64,000 bases of DNA from Arabidopsis thaliana (GCF_000001735.4 NC_003076.8:15813835-15877834); one strand, 5' to 3'; positions 12,451 through 23,033 are shown, counted from the stretch's first letter. The notes: generated by a model from the letters alone, not told the origin. Numbers and translations are program-made.

Positions 12451-13683
12451 TTATCTTTGTAATTTTCTTTCATTCTTGAACCTGCTATAATCAGAAAGCA
12501 AGCTCCCATTAACCTTATGCTTCATATTCTCCACTAAACCGGTCAAAACCTGTAAAAGATTCAAATGAAAAAACACAGAGATCATGTACAATCATGGGAT
12601 GTGGTAAATAGAGCTTTATGTAACAGTTTTCTAACCGCATTGGCCAAGTTTCTTCGAACATCTTCAGGTACCAACTCAAGAACCGGAGGAAGAACAAAGC
12701 TTATGTTCATCTCTAGTTGACCTCTGAGCCTTGTGTGCTTTCCTCTTCGGTCAGGGTACAATGCTCCTTTGACTTCCAAACTGAAATCAGCTGGTTCCAT
12801 TACTCGGTCAAGCCCTTGAAGCTTCCATCTCATCTGAATAACCATAAATATCCGTTACAAACGTAGCAAATCACAAATACTAACACGGTAATATCAACTT
12901 CGTGCCTACTCCTAGTAACAAGTTTGAAGCTCAAAGAAACAAAGAAAGAGACGTGTGTGTGTTGAATGATTACCATGTTGAGCTCAAGAACTTTGGTTAT
13001 ATCTAAAGGTACATCTGGCGGATAATCTTGACCGTTGGATTTGCATCTTAACCTCATATCTACCACAGGCCACACAGTAAGGAAGAGGAAGTTTATTGGT
13101 AACATCTGAATTCTCCATTCTTCCTATACACAAATTCGATTCATTCAAATTAAAAAAGCAAGTAAATAAAAAGAAGGACAAAACAAAAATAGGGGCATTC
13201 CGAGAATTGAACTCGGGACCTCTCGCACCCTAAGCGAGAATCATACCACTAGACCAAATGCCCATTTTTGAAGACTTATTTTACTCTATATCTAGTTAAC
13301 TATAACTTCGATAGTACCTCGTTAAGCCTATGACTTCTGGGCTTATCTGGAAACATTGCTTCGAATACTCTTGATTTATCCTCTAAATACTCATCGAACA
13401 AAGCCTGAAAAATTCCACAAGATGGTCGAAATCTCAATTAAACCCACCAAAAAAAAATAAAAACATCGATGCGTAGTAAAGTGAAGAGAAGTAGAACCTG
13501 AGGAGACTCGTTGAGAGGAATATCTGTGGAGAGTCTCGATGAATACGTGGCGGGTTTTACGGATGACACTTGGCACATCACTCTCGACCGTAATAGTGAT
13601 CTCACCTCCGTCGTCACCGGCCGGTGGTAACTTCTGAACATCCCCGACGATAAAACCGAAGACCTCGCCGTCATTTCTCCCAT
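12451..13683 (-). CDS. DUF1997 family protein (copy 2)
   Basis: Five exons on the minus strand (13498-13683, 13318-13404, 12974-13123, 12636-12833, 12451-12549) give 239 residues from MGEMTARSS, or 236 if the second ATG (13672-13674) is used. Exons 2, 3 and 4 are 87, 150 and 198 bp, exactly as in copy 1. The proteins match closely from S-P-Q-A-L-F-D-E-Y onward and diverge at the N-terminus and last exon. Function is unknown. The 194-bp intron 2 (13124-13317) contains a complete tRNA-Pro gene on the same strand; copy 1 has a 538-bp intron there with no tRNA. The upstream 14-mer at 13864-13877 is shared with copy 1. Recalled as At5g39530. Confidence 0.93.
13192..13263 (-). tRNA. tRNA-Pro (anticodon AGG)
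   Basis: The minus strand folds into a 72-nt cloverleaf. The acceptor stem is GGGCATT paired with AATGCCC. The D arm contains GGTCTAGTGGTATGAT, the anticodon stem is CTCGC/GCGAG around loop TTAGGGT (anticodon at 13229-13231), and the T arm reads GGTCCCGAGTTCAATTC. The discriminator base is C, as expected for tRNA-Pro. A run of five T on the sense strand follows (13185-13189), a Pol III terminator. It has no intron. It lies inside intron 2 of the DUF1997 copy 2 gene. Confidence 0.96.
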
Positions 13684-14433
13684 TATCTCTCTCAGATATC
13701 AGATCTTTGATCTCTTCAACATATTTCTCTCTCACTAATCTCCAAGTAAAGATTCTTGCTTCGTCAAGACTCTGTGAACAAATTTAGAAGAAGATACAGA
13801 GAGAGTAAAGTTGTATAAAGAGAGATTAGGAAGATGATAAGAGATATCAGCCTTTTGGGCTTCTACGTCCACGTGGCATATCACTAGCTTATCCACGCCA
13901 TCAAGATTTGGAATCTGTAGGGTCTTCTTTGCTTTAGCTCCTTCACCTTCGCATTCGTGGATGAGAATGACACGAAATAAACTTGAAGATCCACTGACAA
14001 AAACTTTGTATGTGTTACAACATGGGGACTATCATAACAAATGACCAAACCCAAATTCTTAAATTTTTAGTGAGGCAAGAAGGGTCACTTCTTAAATTTT
14101 TAGTGTTTGTATCTAGTCTTAAAAAGGACTATCTTGTTTTCTATACATGCTTGCAATTTCAATTCAAACTCTACCAATGATCAAGTTATTTTTATTTAAG
14201 CTTATGATAATAAATTCACTTGCAATTCAAACCATAAAAACCACGACTTTATAGAAAATTGTCTTATTTCATTATAACTTTTCGTTTGATATTTTTTCTC
14301 GTTAAAAAAAATTTCAATTTTTTTCTCTTTAAGAAGGTCTGAGTTTTTTTTTTGTTTTTTTTTTTTTTAGAAGGTCTGAGTTCTAATATACATAATCATC
14401 AAAATAAATGACTACACAACTCAAGACTTCATA
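13684..14433. other. Promoter of DUF1997 copy 2 and downstream spacer
   Basis: 13684-13990 is the leader and promoter of DUF1997 copy 2. 13990-14433 is AT-rich, with a T-run imperfectly duplicated at 14333-14384 (agaaggtctgagtt twice). No gene is seen. Confidence 0.6.
13864..13877. promoter_or_regulatory. ACGT/G-box-type element, second copy
   Basis: Same 14-mer as at 11760-11773, 181 bp upstream of the DUF1997 copy 2 ATG. Confidence 0.6.
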
Positions 14434-15050
14434 TCACTCGAGGATTTCAGGCACAACATTAACCCACTCCGTCTTACCACATATCTCATCTGTATGGCGC
14501 TTCTCTAACGCAATCTTAGAGAACCCAATTTTATATCCTCTATCGTCTTCATCATACCACTGCTTCCCACATAACTACAAGCAGTGGCGGATCTAGGGAG
14601 GAAAACTATATGGGGCACCATATTAGTGAAAAAAATTTAAAGTAATAATAAATATGGGGAAAAAATAAACATGAAATCAAATACCAGTGTAAGGGCATCG
14701 AACACAGCTTATGGGACATAGAGTAGGGCACTTCTTCCAAATAAGCTAACCAATATTAATGTAATAAGTTGAACAATTAAATACTTATCAAGAATTAGTG
14801 TGGGGCACGTGCCCCACCTCCTTACACTGTAGATCCGTCCCTGACTACAAGATTCCCATCATAATTAACTATTCCATCGACAGTCCTCTGATTTAAATAA
14901 CATGTAGGGTAATCATTAAATTCGTCCAAACCATAGATATTTCTCCACTCTTTACCTTGTGAGTCATACCACCTTAAATACCCCGTGTAAGTGCAAGAGT
15001 ACATGACATCCTCTATCATACACGAATATAGTATACTAGGACTGATACCT
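14434..15050 (-). pseudogene. F-box/kelch gene 3' remnant, split by a MITE
   Basis: The minus strand resembles the last third of the F-box/kelch protein at 28051-29262. Segment 15050-14852 encodes M-I-E-D-V-M-Y-S-C...L-R-W-Y-D-S-Q-G-K-E-W-R and V-N-Y-D-G-N-L-V-V. Segment 14573-14434 encodes I-A-L-E-K-R-H-T-D-E-I-C-G-K-T-E-W-V-N before a stop at 14434-14436. The parts are separated by a 262-bp insertion, and the distal part also needs a frame change and carries stops. The F-box and most kelch repeats are absent, and homology ends at a LINE fragment starting near 15051. It is a dead partial duplicate. Confidence 0.85.
14582..14843. mobile_element. hAT-type MITE, 262 bp, with 8-bp target duplication
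   Basis: The termini are CAGTGGCGGATCTA at 14582 and the complement of CAGGGACGGATCTA at 14843 (12 of 14 matching). The flanks are a perfect 8-bp direct repeat, actacaag, at 14574-14581 and 14844-14851, the hallmark of hAT insertion. The interior is AT-rich and non-coding, with a ggggcac motif near both ends in inverted orientation. It lies inside the kelch pseudogene, so it inserted after or as part of its decay. Confidence 0.92.
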
Positions 15051-15728
15051 ACAAGTGCTTTGTGGATGCAGCATGGAGTGCCACAACAAAGGCTGGACCT
15101 TTAAAGGCCCACATGGCAAGGCTCTGCTACTCTATTCGGCCTCGTGGAAGTGTTAATTCAGCATTAGTAACGGAGGCTTTAGCGCTGAGGAGTGCTCTGC
15201 AATCTTGCTTCAAAAGGCCGAACTGGAGCATATCACAAGGTTGGAGGTTCACTCGGACTCCCATATGTTGATTCATTCAATCAACTCGAAAACTAGTTTT
15301 AAGACCAAGTCCAGCAATGGTTTTTAATGGGTTTCTATAATGGGTTTCTAAGATGAAATGGGCCTAGATAAAAAAAAAACATTTAAGGATTCCACCAATA
15401 GATCATAAAATTTTCAAAAACTTTACAAAATCTCTAAACTACAAAACTATCAGAATTTATTAATAAAAAATAAATAGAAACCTTACTTAATTAGAAACTA
15501 ATCAGTGTGGTTGCTCTAAGGAGCTTAAAGCTATTATTATCCACGATATTGCTTGCTTAAGTGTATTGTTGGTCTCTATCTCTTTTCACTTTGTTCCTCG
15601 TTTGGAAAATGTTGTTGCATGTTGATTCGCTTACTAAGTCTGCCATTATAACAGTAAACTCTTTCTCCCCCAGGAGAGTATAATTCACGTTTATGTTTCA
15701 ATATAATTCAAGTTTGACCCAAAAAAAA
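15051..15728 (+). mobile_element. 3' end of a LINE (RNase H-like domain), 5'-truncated
   Basis: The plus strand encodes an RNase H-like (RVT_3) domain typical of the C-terminus of plant LINE pol. It starts C-F-V-D-A-A-W-S, continues through V-T-E-A-L-A-L-R-S-A-L and V-H-S-D-S-H-M-L-I to 15302, then resumes at 15530 with E-L-K-A-I-I and F-H-F-V-P-R-L-E-N-V-V. Frameshifts and stops are present. The end near 15690-15728 (ataattcaagtttgaccc, then eight A) is typical of LINE 3' tails. A MITE splits the domain at 15303-15526. No clear target duplication is visible. Confidence 0.75.
15303..15526. mobile_element. Probable Harbinger-type MITE, 224 bp, inside the LINE RNase H
   Basis: This segment interrupts the RNase H frame. 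Flanks are taa at 15300-15302 and 15527-15529. Termini GACCAA and (inverted) GAGCAA match at 5 of 6 positions. Across the gap the RNase H reading frame continues without shift once one taa is discounted, which fixes the boundaries. A 3-bp TAA duplication points to PIF/Harbinger; the short terminal repeat makes the superfamily tentative. Confidence 0.7.
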
Positions 15729-17150
15729 CTACTTAAATTTAACTGAAAATAAAGAAAAAGAAGAGAACATTAATTATAAAAACGTTTTGAGCATTAAAGA
15801 AAATACGCTCATAATTAAGTATAGTTAACTGTTTTTCTTCGCTATATTAAGTTTCCAAACCCTAACATCATCAACTAATTATAGGATAACTAGGAAACTA
15901 AAAAAAAAATTGGGGGGTTTAAGGAAGTTCTTTTTTTCCCTAGGGTTTAAGGAAGTTCCTAACGACAATGTTATAATGGGAAAAACGATAATTTCTTGTG
16001 TCGTCATAACAATCGCGACATGTCAACTAAAAACTAATTAAACTTGTTAGAAATACATTTGAAAGAGTTAGGGATCACTCTCTTAAAAAACTCACAAACT
16101 CGAGAATGGACGTCTGAGAGTTCTAGATAGTAGATACTAGATACCATCTTTTCCCTTCTTGATACCATCTTGGCCATGTTTTGTGTGAAAGTTAATTATG
16201 AAGTGAAATCACAAGGATGTATGCATAATTAACGCGTACATGCCGTTTTCTCTAGTTTAGACTACCTTTTTTTGTTTCTTTAAATAGAAGCAAAGTACAA
16301 ATTAACAAATTTGAAAGAGTGAAATAGTAATTCCAAAAAGCAAGAGAAACGTGGAAAGTGGGAGAGATGGTTTGAAGATGTAGTTAAACTATCTAAAGTA
16401 ATCGCTTAATGATTCAAGAATTAATTCAGGATATTGCTGGTTTTGTGTGAATATCGGTTTTTAACATATTTGAGAAGATATGCTTGGAGCGTGTTTAGAG
16501 GATGCAATCAAAAAGGATAAAAGACTAAAAAAGATTTGGAAGATTTAATGAAAGTAACGTTTGATGAGAAAAAAGGAAATGTGTAAAAAAGAAATTTACT
16601 CTTTCTTATGAAAAAGAGAAATTTTCTCCTATTGTGATTAGAAAGAAATTTTTGAGAGCTTTCTCTGAAACTGTGTGCAACTTAATTTTGCAGGTTTTGT
16701 GCTTGTGTGATCAAGTGGTTTTATTATTGAAGCCTAGACTCAAAGGAAATTTAGCTCAGGGTTAGGTTATCCTGATTAAATCTAGACTCAGAAGAAATTT
16801 AGTTAAAGATAGAGATTATCTTTAAGGTTTCCTGTTAATAGAAGGGAGCGGTAAATCAAGAGAGATGTACTTGTTTTACGCGTTTTACAAATTGGTTGTA
16901 ATTTGGTTTCTTATTCTACTGAAATCAAATCTGGACTTTCTGAACCACGTTAACAAAAAATTTGTCTCATTTATTTTGTGCAATTTATATTACCTCATCT
17001 GCACTTACATAATTCATTAATATAAAGAAGGCCAATTCGAGCAACAACTTATAATTAAAAAAAGACAAGGAAAGACTTGATTAACTAATCTAATTAAGTA
17101 TCTCTGGTTCGGCTTGACGACCGCTTATTGCTTTCGTTGGTTGACTATTT
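15729..17150. other. Intergenic, AT-rich
   Basis: No gene is supported. 16470-16980 has an LTR-leader flavour: two related segments (cctagactcaaaggaaatttagct at 16732 and tctagactcagaagaaatttagtt at 16781) and a terminal ctggactttctgaaccacg. I could not find defined LTR ends or a primer-binding site, so it is left unassigned. Confidence 0.5.
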
Positions 17151-17437
17151 TTAGCCACACTTGAAATAAGACTTGAGATCTTGATTTATAGGAACACCAT
17201 CTCCACAAGCAACAATAAGACGATAAGCTTGTTTCCATTGCACAGGATCTTTAATATACTTACACATACATGGTCCTGGTATTATACTAGTCTATCACAA
17301 CATCTGTCCAACGTGGGTATATCTTTCATATGTTGCAGGCATAAATGAAGTGACTCTTTGCAATAAGAGAGCGTTGGAGTGGGGAATGATGTCAAGAGTA
17401 CGACCAAGGTGGTGAACATCAATGAAATGTTCTTCAT
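17151..17437 (-). pseudogene. Type-2 lipid-transfer-protein-like gene with a frameshift
   Basis: The minus strand starts at 17435-17437 with a clear signal peptide (M-K-N-I-S-L-M-F-T-T-L-V-V-L-L through T-L-S). An eight-cysteine pattern typical of LTP/2S-albumin proteins follows: C, C, CC before the break, then C-M-C, C and C. The first frame ends with an in-frame TAA soon after R-C-C-D-R-L. The second half (P-G-P-C-M-C-K-Y-I-K-D-P to Y-F-K-C-G, stop at 17151-17153) lies in another frame. The C-X-C spacing fits type 2 LTPs, which bind lipids extracellularly. Overall length of about 95 residues fits the family. A TATA-like sequence lies at 17522-17529 on this strand. A sequencing error or an unrecognised micro-intron could mimic the break, but the gap has no usable splice sites. 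Confidence 0.75.
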
Positions 17438-18134
17438 TTTCTGATTACTTAGTATCTCGTCAAAAATGTTGTATGTTTTTGTTTTCTTAATTTGGGCAAA
17501 AATGTTGTATGTTTCTAGGTCTTTAAATAGAAAACTGAAATCAGAAACATGTGGCAATATTGAGAAGTGGTGGATTCTATTTTTACAAAGCAATTAGTAT
17601 TCAAAACAAACCATTGAATATTTCGGAAAGCCGATTCCATAAGAAGTGGAGATAGAGTACTTTATTGGTATTAGAAGACATCGTGAAGGAAGGAATGAAA
17701 GAAAGAAAATAAAAGCAGTTGATCTCAACCTATATATGGTGTTTGATTTGATTTTTGTGTGTTTTACTTTTCCATCAAAAATAAATAAAATGCTTACCAT
17801 TGTAATTTTTGAATAAGAATTATAAATATGAGCCTCTATACCGTAGAAATTTGCATCTTAAAACAAAATTTCTTTAGATTTGAGTTGATTAGCTTAACGG
17901 GAAAAACTCTTAAATATGACATATGCTTCAATTTGATATGTATTTATTTATTTATGTTTTCCACCATAAACCTTCAACAATATATTTATAGTAACGAGTT
18001 TCATGATTTTGTAACGTGAATTTGTATCATTGCCAGAAGAACACACAAAATCAGATTCATGACCCTAATATCCAAACATAGGACAATGCCAAATCTGTCT
18101 CTTACTTATGAAATATAATTTGAATTATATTTGA
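17438..18134. other. Intergenic, AT-rich
   Basis: No gene is seen. A short motif (aaaatgttgtatgttt) is repeated at 17463 and 17499 in the upstream part of the LTP-like gene. 18030-18120 may be a further decayed part of the Copia element next to it (a W-H-C match to the pre-integrase region), too weak to delimit. Confidence 0.5.
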
Positions 18135-19833
18135 TCATCTCTTACATATCGTAAGACATATCCAACAAGTCTTCTTGTGTGCTCTCTTCGTTTCCCCAAA
18201 ACGGTCCTGTAAATCACAAATTGCATCAGTAAACGTTGCCATACACTTCGTCTGTTTAACAATTTTAGAGACAGAAATCAAAGTGCAAGTCAACGTCGGC
18301 ACATAGAGAACGTTGGTGAGTAAAATATTCTCTGAAAGAGGTAAAACCCCCATGTTTACTGCAGAAGTTTTACTTCCATCCGCAAACCCCACCGAGCATG
18401 GTGGTATAGAAACAATGTTAGTCAAGAGAGAGAGTCTTCCAGTCATATGATAGGAAGCTCCGGTATCAAGAATAACATCGCCCAACTTTATCTTACTTAT
18501 CTGAACTTTTGTTGGATGTTTGTTCTTGAATTAGCTGAGAAAGAGCTCGAAGTTGGTCTGGTGTAAACTCTGTATGAGGAGACGGATTGGAGCTGGTTGC
18601 ATGAGCTGCAACTATTTGTCCTTTACCACGTCCAGCACCTCTTCCGCCACGTCCACGACCCGAGCCACGACCATTCCCATTACGTTCTGTCCACCAATCG
18701 GGAAAACCCACAATGGACCAACAGTCCTTCTTTTCATGCCCTGTTCGTCCACAGTGAGAGCAGAGAACAGGTCGAGACTTGACAATGGAAGATTCAATGG
18801 AGGACTGAGCAGGAGATGACATAGCGGAAGATTGCTCATGTCGAGCGACAAAACCCACTACTTCTTGACGTTGTTCTTGAGTCCGAGAAGCATGAATTCT
18901 CTGTTCTTCTCTTATGACTTGAGAATAAGCGACCCCAAGCGATGGCAAAGGATCCATGTTGATTAGGTTTGTGCAAAGTCCACTGAACCTTGCAGAGTCA
19001 AGACCCAAAACAAATTGATGAAGCTTTTCATCGTCTCTTTCTTTGACAATTGCAGTTAACACCGAACCATGAGGACAAACTGCACTTGCTTGATAGTTCT
19101 TTAATTCATCCCAAAGATTACACAATCTGCCATAGTAATCAATCACTGTTTGTCCTTCTTGTCGGCATGAGGCGAGTTGAGCTTTAATCTGGTGAACCCG
19201 TACGTTGTTGGTGACAGAGAAACGCTGACGCAATTCGTCCCAAAGAAGATGTGCATCAGAGATAAAAGTCACCGTGGATTTAACTTTCGGCTCAATTGAA
19301 ACTCGAATCCAACCCACGATCATGGAGTTGACTGTTTTCCAATTCTCAAAATCAGGACTGTCACTTGCCGGCTTTTGAATTGTCCCATCAATGAATCCCG
19401 TTTTTCTTTTAGCTTGAAGAGCATTCAACATCTCTTCAGACCATTCATTATAATTATCTCCATTCAACACAACAGAGGTGATCAATGTCCCTGGATTGTC
19501 GGAGTTTGACAAGGTATAAGGCGACTGCACAACAGATGATGCAGAGGGAGGCTGCACAACGAGCGCTCCTCCTGAACCCACCGGATTCTCATCACCGATA
19601 GCCATAAAACTGAAAAATTTTAAGATTTTTCTTGCTCTGATACCATGTAGGAAAAGGTATTGAACTAACTTGATTTATTAATGAACTCAACCTTGGTATT
19701 TATACATGAGGGGATCGACACAAGATAAACATATCTCGACTTCTAAACATATCATAACTATGATTTAAACTTATCACATAAGATTTAAACTTATCGCATA
19801 AGATACAATCTTATCCTCAATATTGACTCTTGC
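18135..19833 (-). mobile_element. Truncated Ty1/Copia retrotransposon: 5' LTR, gag, protease start
   Basis: Reading on the minus strand, an LTR ends ...CTACA at 19646 and is followed directly by TGGTATCAGAGC (19634-19645), the usual plant primer-binding site for initiator tRNA-Met. The upstream LTR end is near 19833 but not exactly placed. A 370-residue gag frame (19605-18493) starts MAIGDE, has the copia N-terminal region (L-N-G-D-N-Y-N-E-W), and a zinc knuckle CX2CX4HX4C (C-S-H-C-G-R-T-G-H-E-K-K-D-C), then a Gly/Arg-rich tail. A frameshift near 18490 separates it from an aspartic protease start (D-T-G-A-S, 18455-18469). Integrase, reverse transcriptase, RNase H and the 3' LTR are missing, so it is a dead 5' fragment. 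Confidence 0.9.
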
Positions 19834-19849
19834 ATCATCATCATGCGAC

Positions 19850-20223
19850 TATGTTGTTTGTTTCTGATGATACACAATCTCAAAAGACTCCAGATCATAT
19901 GACTCTGGCTAAAGCAGCGGATTATGCGGTTGCTGACTCTCCATATCATGAGGATGCGGTTGATAAGAATCCAGCGGGCCTGGACAAAACTGCTGCTGTT
20001 GATATTCCAAATCATGACGCTGCGGTTGGCAAGAATCTAGCGGTGCTAGCGGTTGATGATACTCGACATTGCAAGGTTGCTGCTCTTCCAATGCTTCCAC
20101 ATGTGCAACTGAAACAACGGCTTCTCCTTTCTTCTGCTTCTTCTTCTCTTCTTCCACTTCTTTCTTCTTCTTTATTGCTTGTGGAGTAAGATATATCTTG
20201 CAAAAATTGTAATCCTAGACGCA
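19850..20223 (-). pseudogene. Gln/Pro-rich degenerate repeat segment
   Basis: The minus strand has an 82-codon frame (20157-19909): a Lys/Glu-rich start, then repeats of about 22 codons built as P-L-D-S-(C/Y)-Q-P-(Q/H)-(R/P)-H-D-(L/M)-E. After the stop near 19909, the same frame contains a further repeat-like piece (Y-D-L-E-S) with another stop before the Copia LTR. It lies directly downstream of the F-box-associated pseudogene and could be its last exon or an unrelated remnant. I do not recognise the family. Confidence 0.45.
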
Positions 20224-20850
20224 TCAACAAAAAAAGGACTCAAAATAGAATCCAAAACTTGAAAACCTTAATAACTTGGGAACCAAGAAACACATACTTA
20301 CCTTGTTGCTGTTGTGAGACAATAATACATACATACATACAATAATGACCATATGTGCAAAAGGAGCAAGAAAGAGTTTACATGACCATATGTGTTTCTC
20401 TGCATCATCCAAAGTCCACAATATAATACCACCATTGACATCGTTCTTCATGGTATTAGTAACACATGCTAACCTACCCTGATAAGGTATCAGCATGTTC
20501 GCAAAACTACCCGAAGGTAATGCTATCGTATCAAACTTTTCAGATCTGACCTCAAAACTCATTATAGTAGGATTGCTAAACCCCATCTGATCATTATAGG
20601 CTTGGTAATATATAACACCGTTAATGCATTGCCCATAATAACGAAGGATAGAACGATGCTTAAGGTTAGTTTTGATCCTTCTCCATGTTTTTTTTTAGCT
20701 GATCTCAGTGTTAAAACCCTACACTCATCGCTTGTGTTATCACGAGGCATGCACATTAGTTTTTGCTTAACTTCGATTTGGATCGTATCCTAAAAAGACT
20801 GATAATCCCTTCCAGCTTTTTTCCGGTTTAGGCAAGATTAAAAATATATC
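20224..20850 (-). pseudogene. F-box-associated (FBA_3-like) domain pseudogene
   Basis: The minus strand reads [10 protein letters not shown]...F-L-G-Y-D-P (about 20840-20780), K-L-M-C-M-P-R...C-R-V-L-T-L (about 20765-20710), W-R-R-I-K-T-N (about 20690) and then C-I-N-G-V-I-Y-Y...[10 protein letters not shown] and [11 protein letters not shown] to about 20370. This is the order of the F-box-associated domain that follows F-boxes in Arabidopsis. At least two frame breaks are visible, one at a run of nine A (about 20690-20698). No F-box is found upstream. It has no intact function. Confidence 0.8.
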
Positions 20851-21499
20851 GACGTGTATATATGTATCATTACTCATTTTTGTTAGGGAGATTTACATTT
20901 TATGTGTATTATATATAAACCGTCAAAGATAAAGATTTATTTATTATATATTGCTAGATGTAGGTAGATTCTTATTAACAAAAAAGTGAGCCTATCGAGC
21001 CCATGAGGCTGCCTTTTGAGTTTTATTAAGAAAGTGAATAGTTGTGTATATTTTCTTTTTAATAAATAGTTAAATTAATTCTTATTTAGTAACAATGAAA
21101 TATATGTACAAAAACCACATCGACTTTATTCTATTTTTGGCCTCTTTTACATATTCATAAATAATTTTTATTGTTATCACTTAGGAAAAACTAGGAGTCT
21201 AACCAATAGCAGCCTATTCACAAAGTTTTGTAATTTAAAGTAAAAATGTAAAATTTACATTTCAAAATAGCGTTAAACTTCCTAAGTTAACATATTGACA
21301 TTTTAGATTACTCATCTCGACCGTTCGATTTCATCGATCTTACATTGCATTTAATACAAAAATAAACCCTAATACCAAGTAATTTAATACGTCGTTGCTA
21401 TATATATGTGGGTAGGCAGTAGTCTAATAGAGTACATATATACCACGCAAAGATCTTTAAAAATAATCCATTAGCTCCAATATTCAGATTTTAAGAAAG
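20851..21499. other. Intergenic; upstream of a possible small peptide gene
   Basis: AT-rich, no larger gene. TATA-like sequences occur at 21400-21408 (ctatatatatg) and 21436-21443, the second about 60 bp before the ATG at 21500. Confidence 0.5.
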
Positions 21500-21598
21500 A
21501 TGGGTTTCTTCTCGAAACTGTTTAGCTGTTTTACGAAGCCGTCTTCAAAGAAAGGTTCATGCAAGGGTGGTGTTTGTGTCCTTAAGAAGCCTAAATAA
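21500..21598 (+). CDS. Possible 32-residue Cys/Lys-rich peptide
   Basis: This open frame starts in good context (aagaaagATGGG). It encodes M-G-F-F-S-K-L-F-S-C-F followed by a basic Ser/Lys/Gly tail with three Cys in total. The amphipathic hydrophobic N-terminus ending in Cys suggests membrane association, perhaps by S-acylation; Gly2 is followed by Phe, which fits N-myristoylation poorly. TATA-like boxes upstream and a T-rich 3' flank are consistent with a small gene. I do not recognise a family and expression is not shown by the sequence. Confidence 0.4.
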   Translation: MGFFSKLFSCFTKPSSKKGSCKGGVCVLKKPK

Positions 21599-23033
21599 CA
21601 AGGATGAGTTTGTTACTATGTAGTAGTAGTAGACAAAAGTTTATTATTATTGTTTTCTTTCAATATTTATGTTTTCCTTTATTATTTGCACTTGATATTT
21701 TAATTAATTGAGAATTTATTCAGAGACAAAAGATTCTATATGCTTTTTCTTTTTCTATTGGCAATTCGATTTTAAACAAAAAAAAGTTCAAAATTACATC
21801 AAAAACAAAGCAATATATTCGTAAGCTCAATTCTATAAAAAAAAATTAGAAGGTTTAGATAACATTGTAATGATTTGAAAATTTATGTATAATTAGTTGG
21901 ATGATAGGAAATCTGACGTAGAACCTAAATGACAATAGCTTATATCAAAACAAAATCATTTGAGCTCATATAGTATAATCGGAGTCTTCCTATTTGGTAG
22001 CTATTTTTCGTCTCAAATTTATTGTTCTTCTTCTACTATATTCTTTCCAAATCTTCTTCTATACGATTTATTCTTCTTCTTGACCTTTGACCTTCTTCTG
22101 CGGTCTCTGTTTGTCACCTTATTATCTTACTTTGATTTTCACAAGAAAAGAAAAGTACCTTCTGTTGAGAATTGATAACTTACTATCTTATAATCTTACG
22201 TACGTACTCCTTTGAGGCTTTGATAAAGGTTATTCTATTGATAGCAGCAATGTACAATGCTAGAAATACAAATAGGAACAACATTAGTATTTAGTAGCAT
22301 ATGTAAAAACAAGAAAGCAAAAAACTCAACAAAAGGATACAAAAAAAGGGAGGTAGTGATGAAGAAGCTAAGAAGCTTGATGAGGCCAAAATTACCGAGA
22401 CAATTTGAACTCAAAGTGAATCAGCGGCAATATGAGAGAATTGGCCTAGTATAAACGTACGTAGCTGAAAACCGTTTGCCTAGATTTTAAATGCCACAGA
22501 GATGATCAGTATCAGTGTATTGCAGCTAATCTGATCCGATGCATGGTCGCATATAATGCTTGCAAATTTGAAAGACATTTTCAATCTCATATATACTTGG
22601 TGCTATGTATGAGCTTGTCAAGGGTATTAAAAAGATGTCAAAGATTACGTGAACACAGGAAAGTTAAAATCATATACATACATACGCTCTCTGAAAAAGA
22701 ATCAATGCAAAATAAAGATAAAAAAAAAGCACATCTCCTAATTTTTCATTAATTTTGTTTTTAGTCTATTCAAATTCTCACACAACATTAATATCATGAT
22801 TTTTCTCAAGTGCTTTAACCACTTTTGCATTCAAACATCGTCAAGTTAGAAGATTAGAGTTAAGACAACAATTTACACAGCTCAACGTTCTCAAGGCTTT
22901 CTAACATTTACAAAAACCAAACCTTAATATACCCAAAAAATCGCTTCCTTCAAATACGGCCGGTCTCTAAGCTTCTCTATTCCAAGATTACTTCATCATG
23001 AATCTGTTTCCAATACAAGTTCTTTTCTGTTAC
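21599..23033. other. Intergenic, AT-rich
   Basis: No gene is supported. Short frames at 21960-22175 and 22257-22454 have low-complexity composition and no recognisable domain. Confidence 0.5.

Noticed and set aside
16470-16980. Possible LTR leader
   Set aside because: No TG...CA ends, primer-binding site or target duplication could be fixed.
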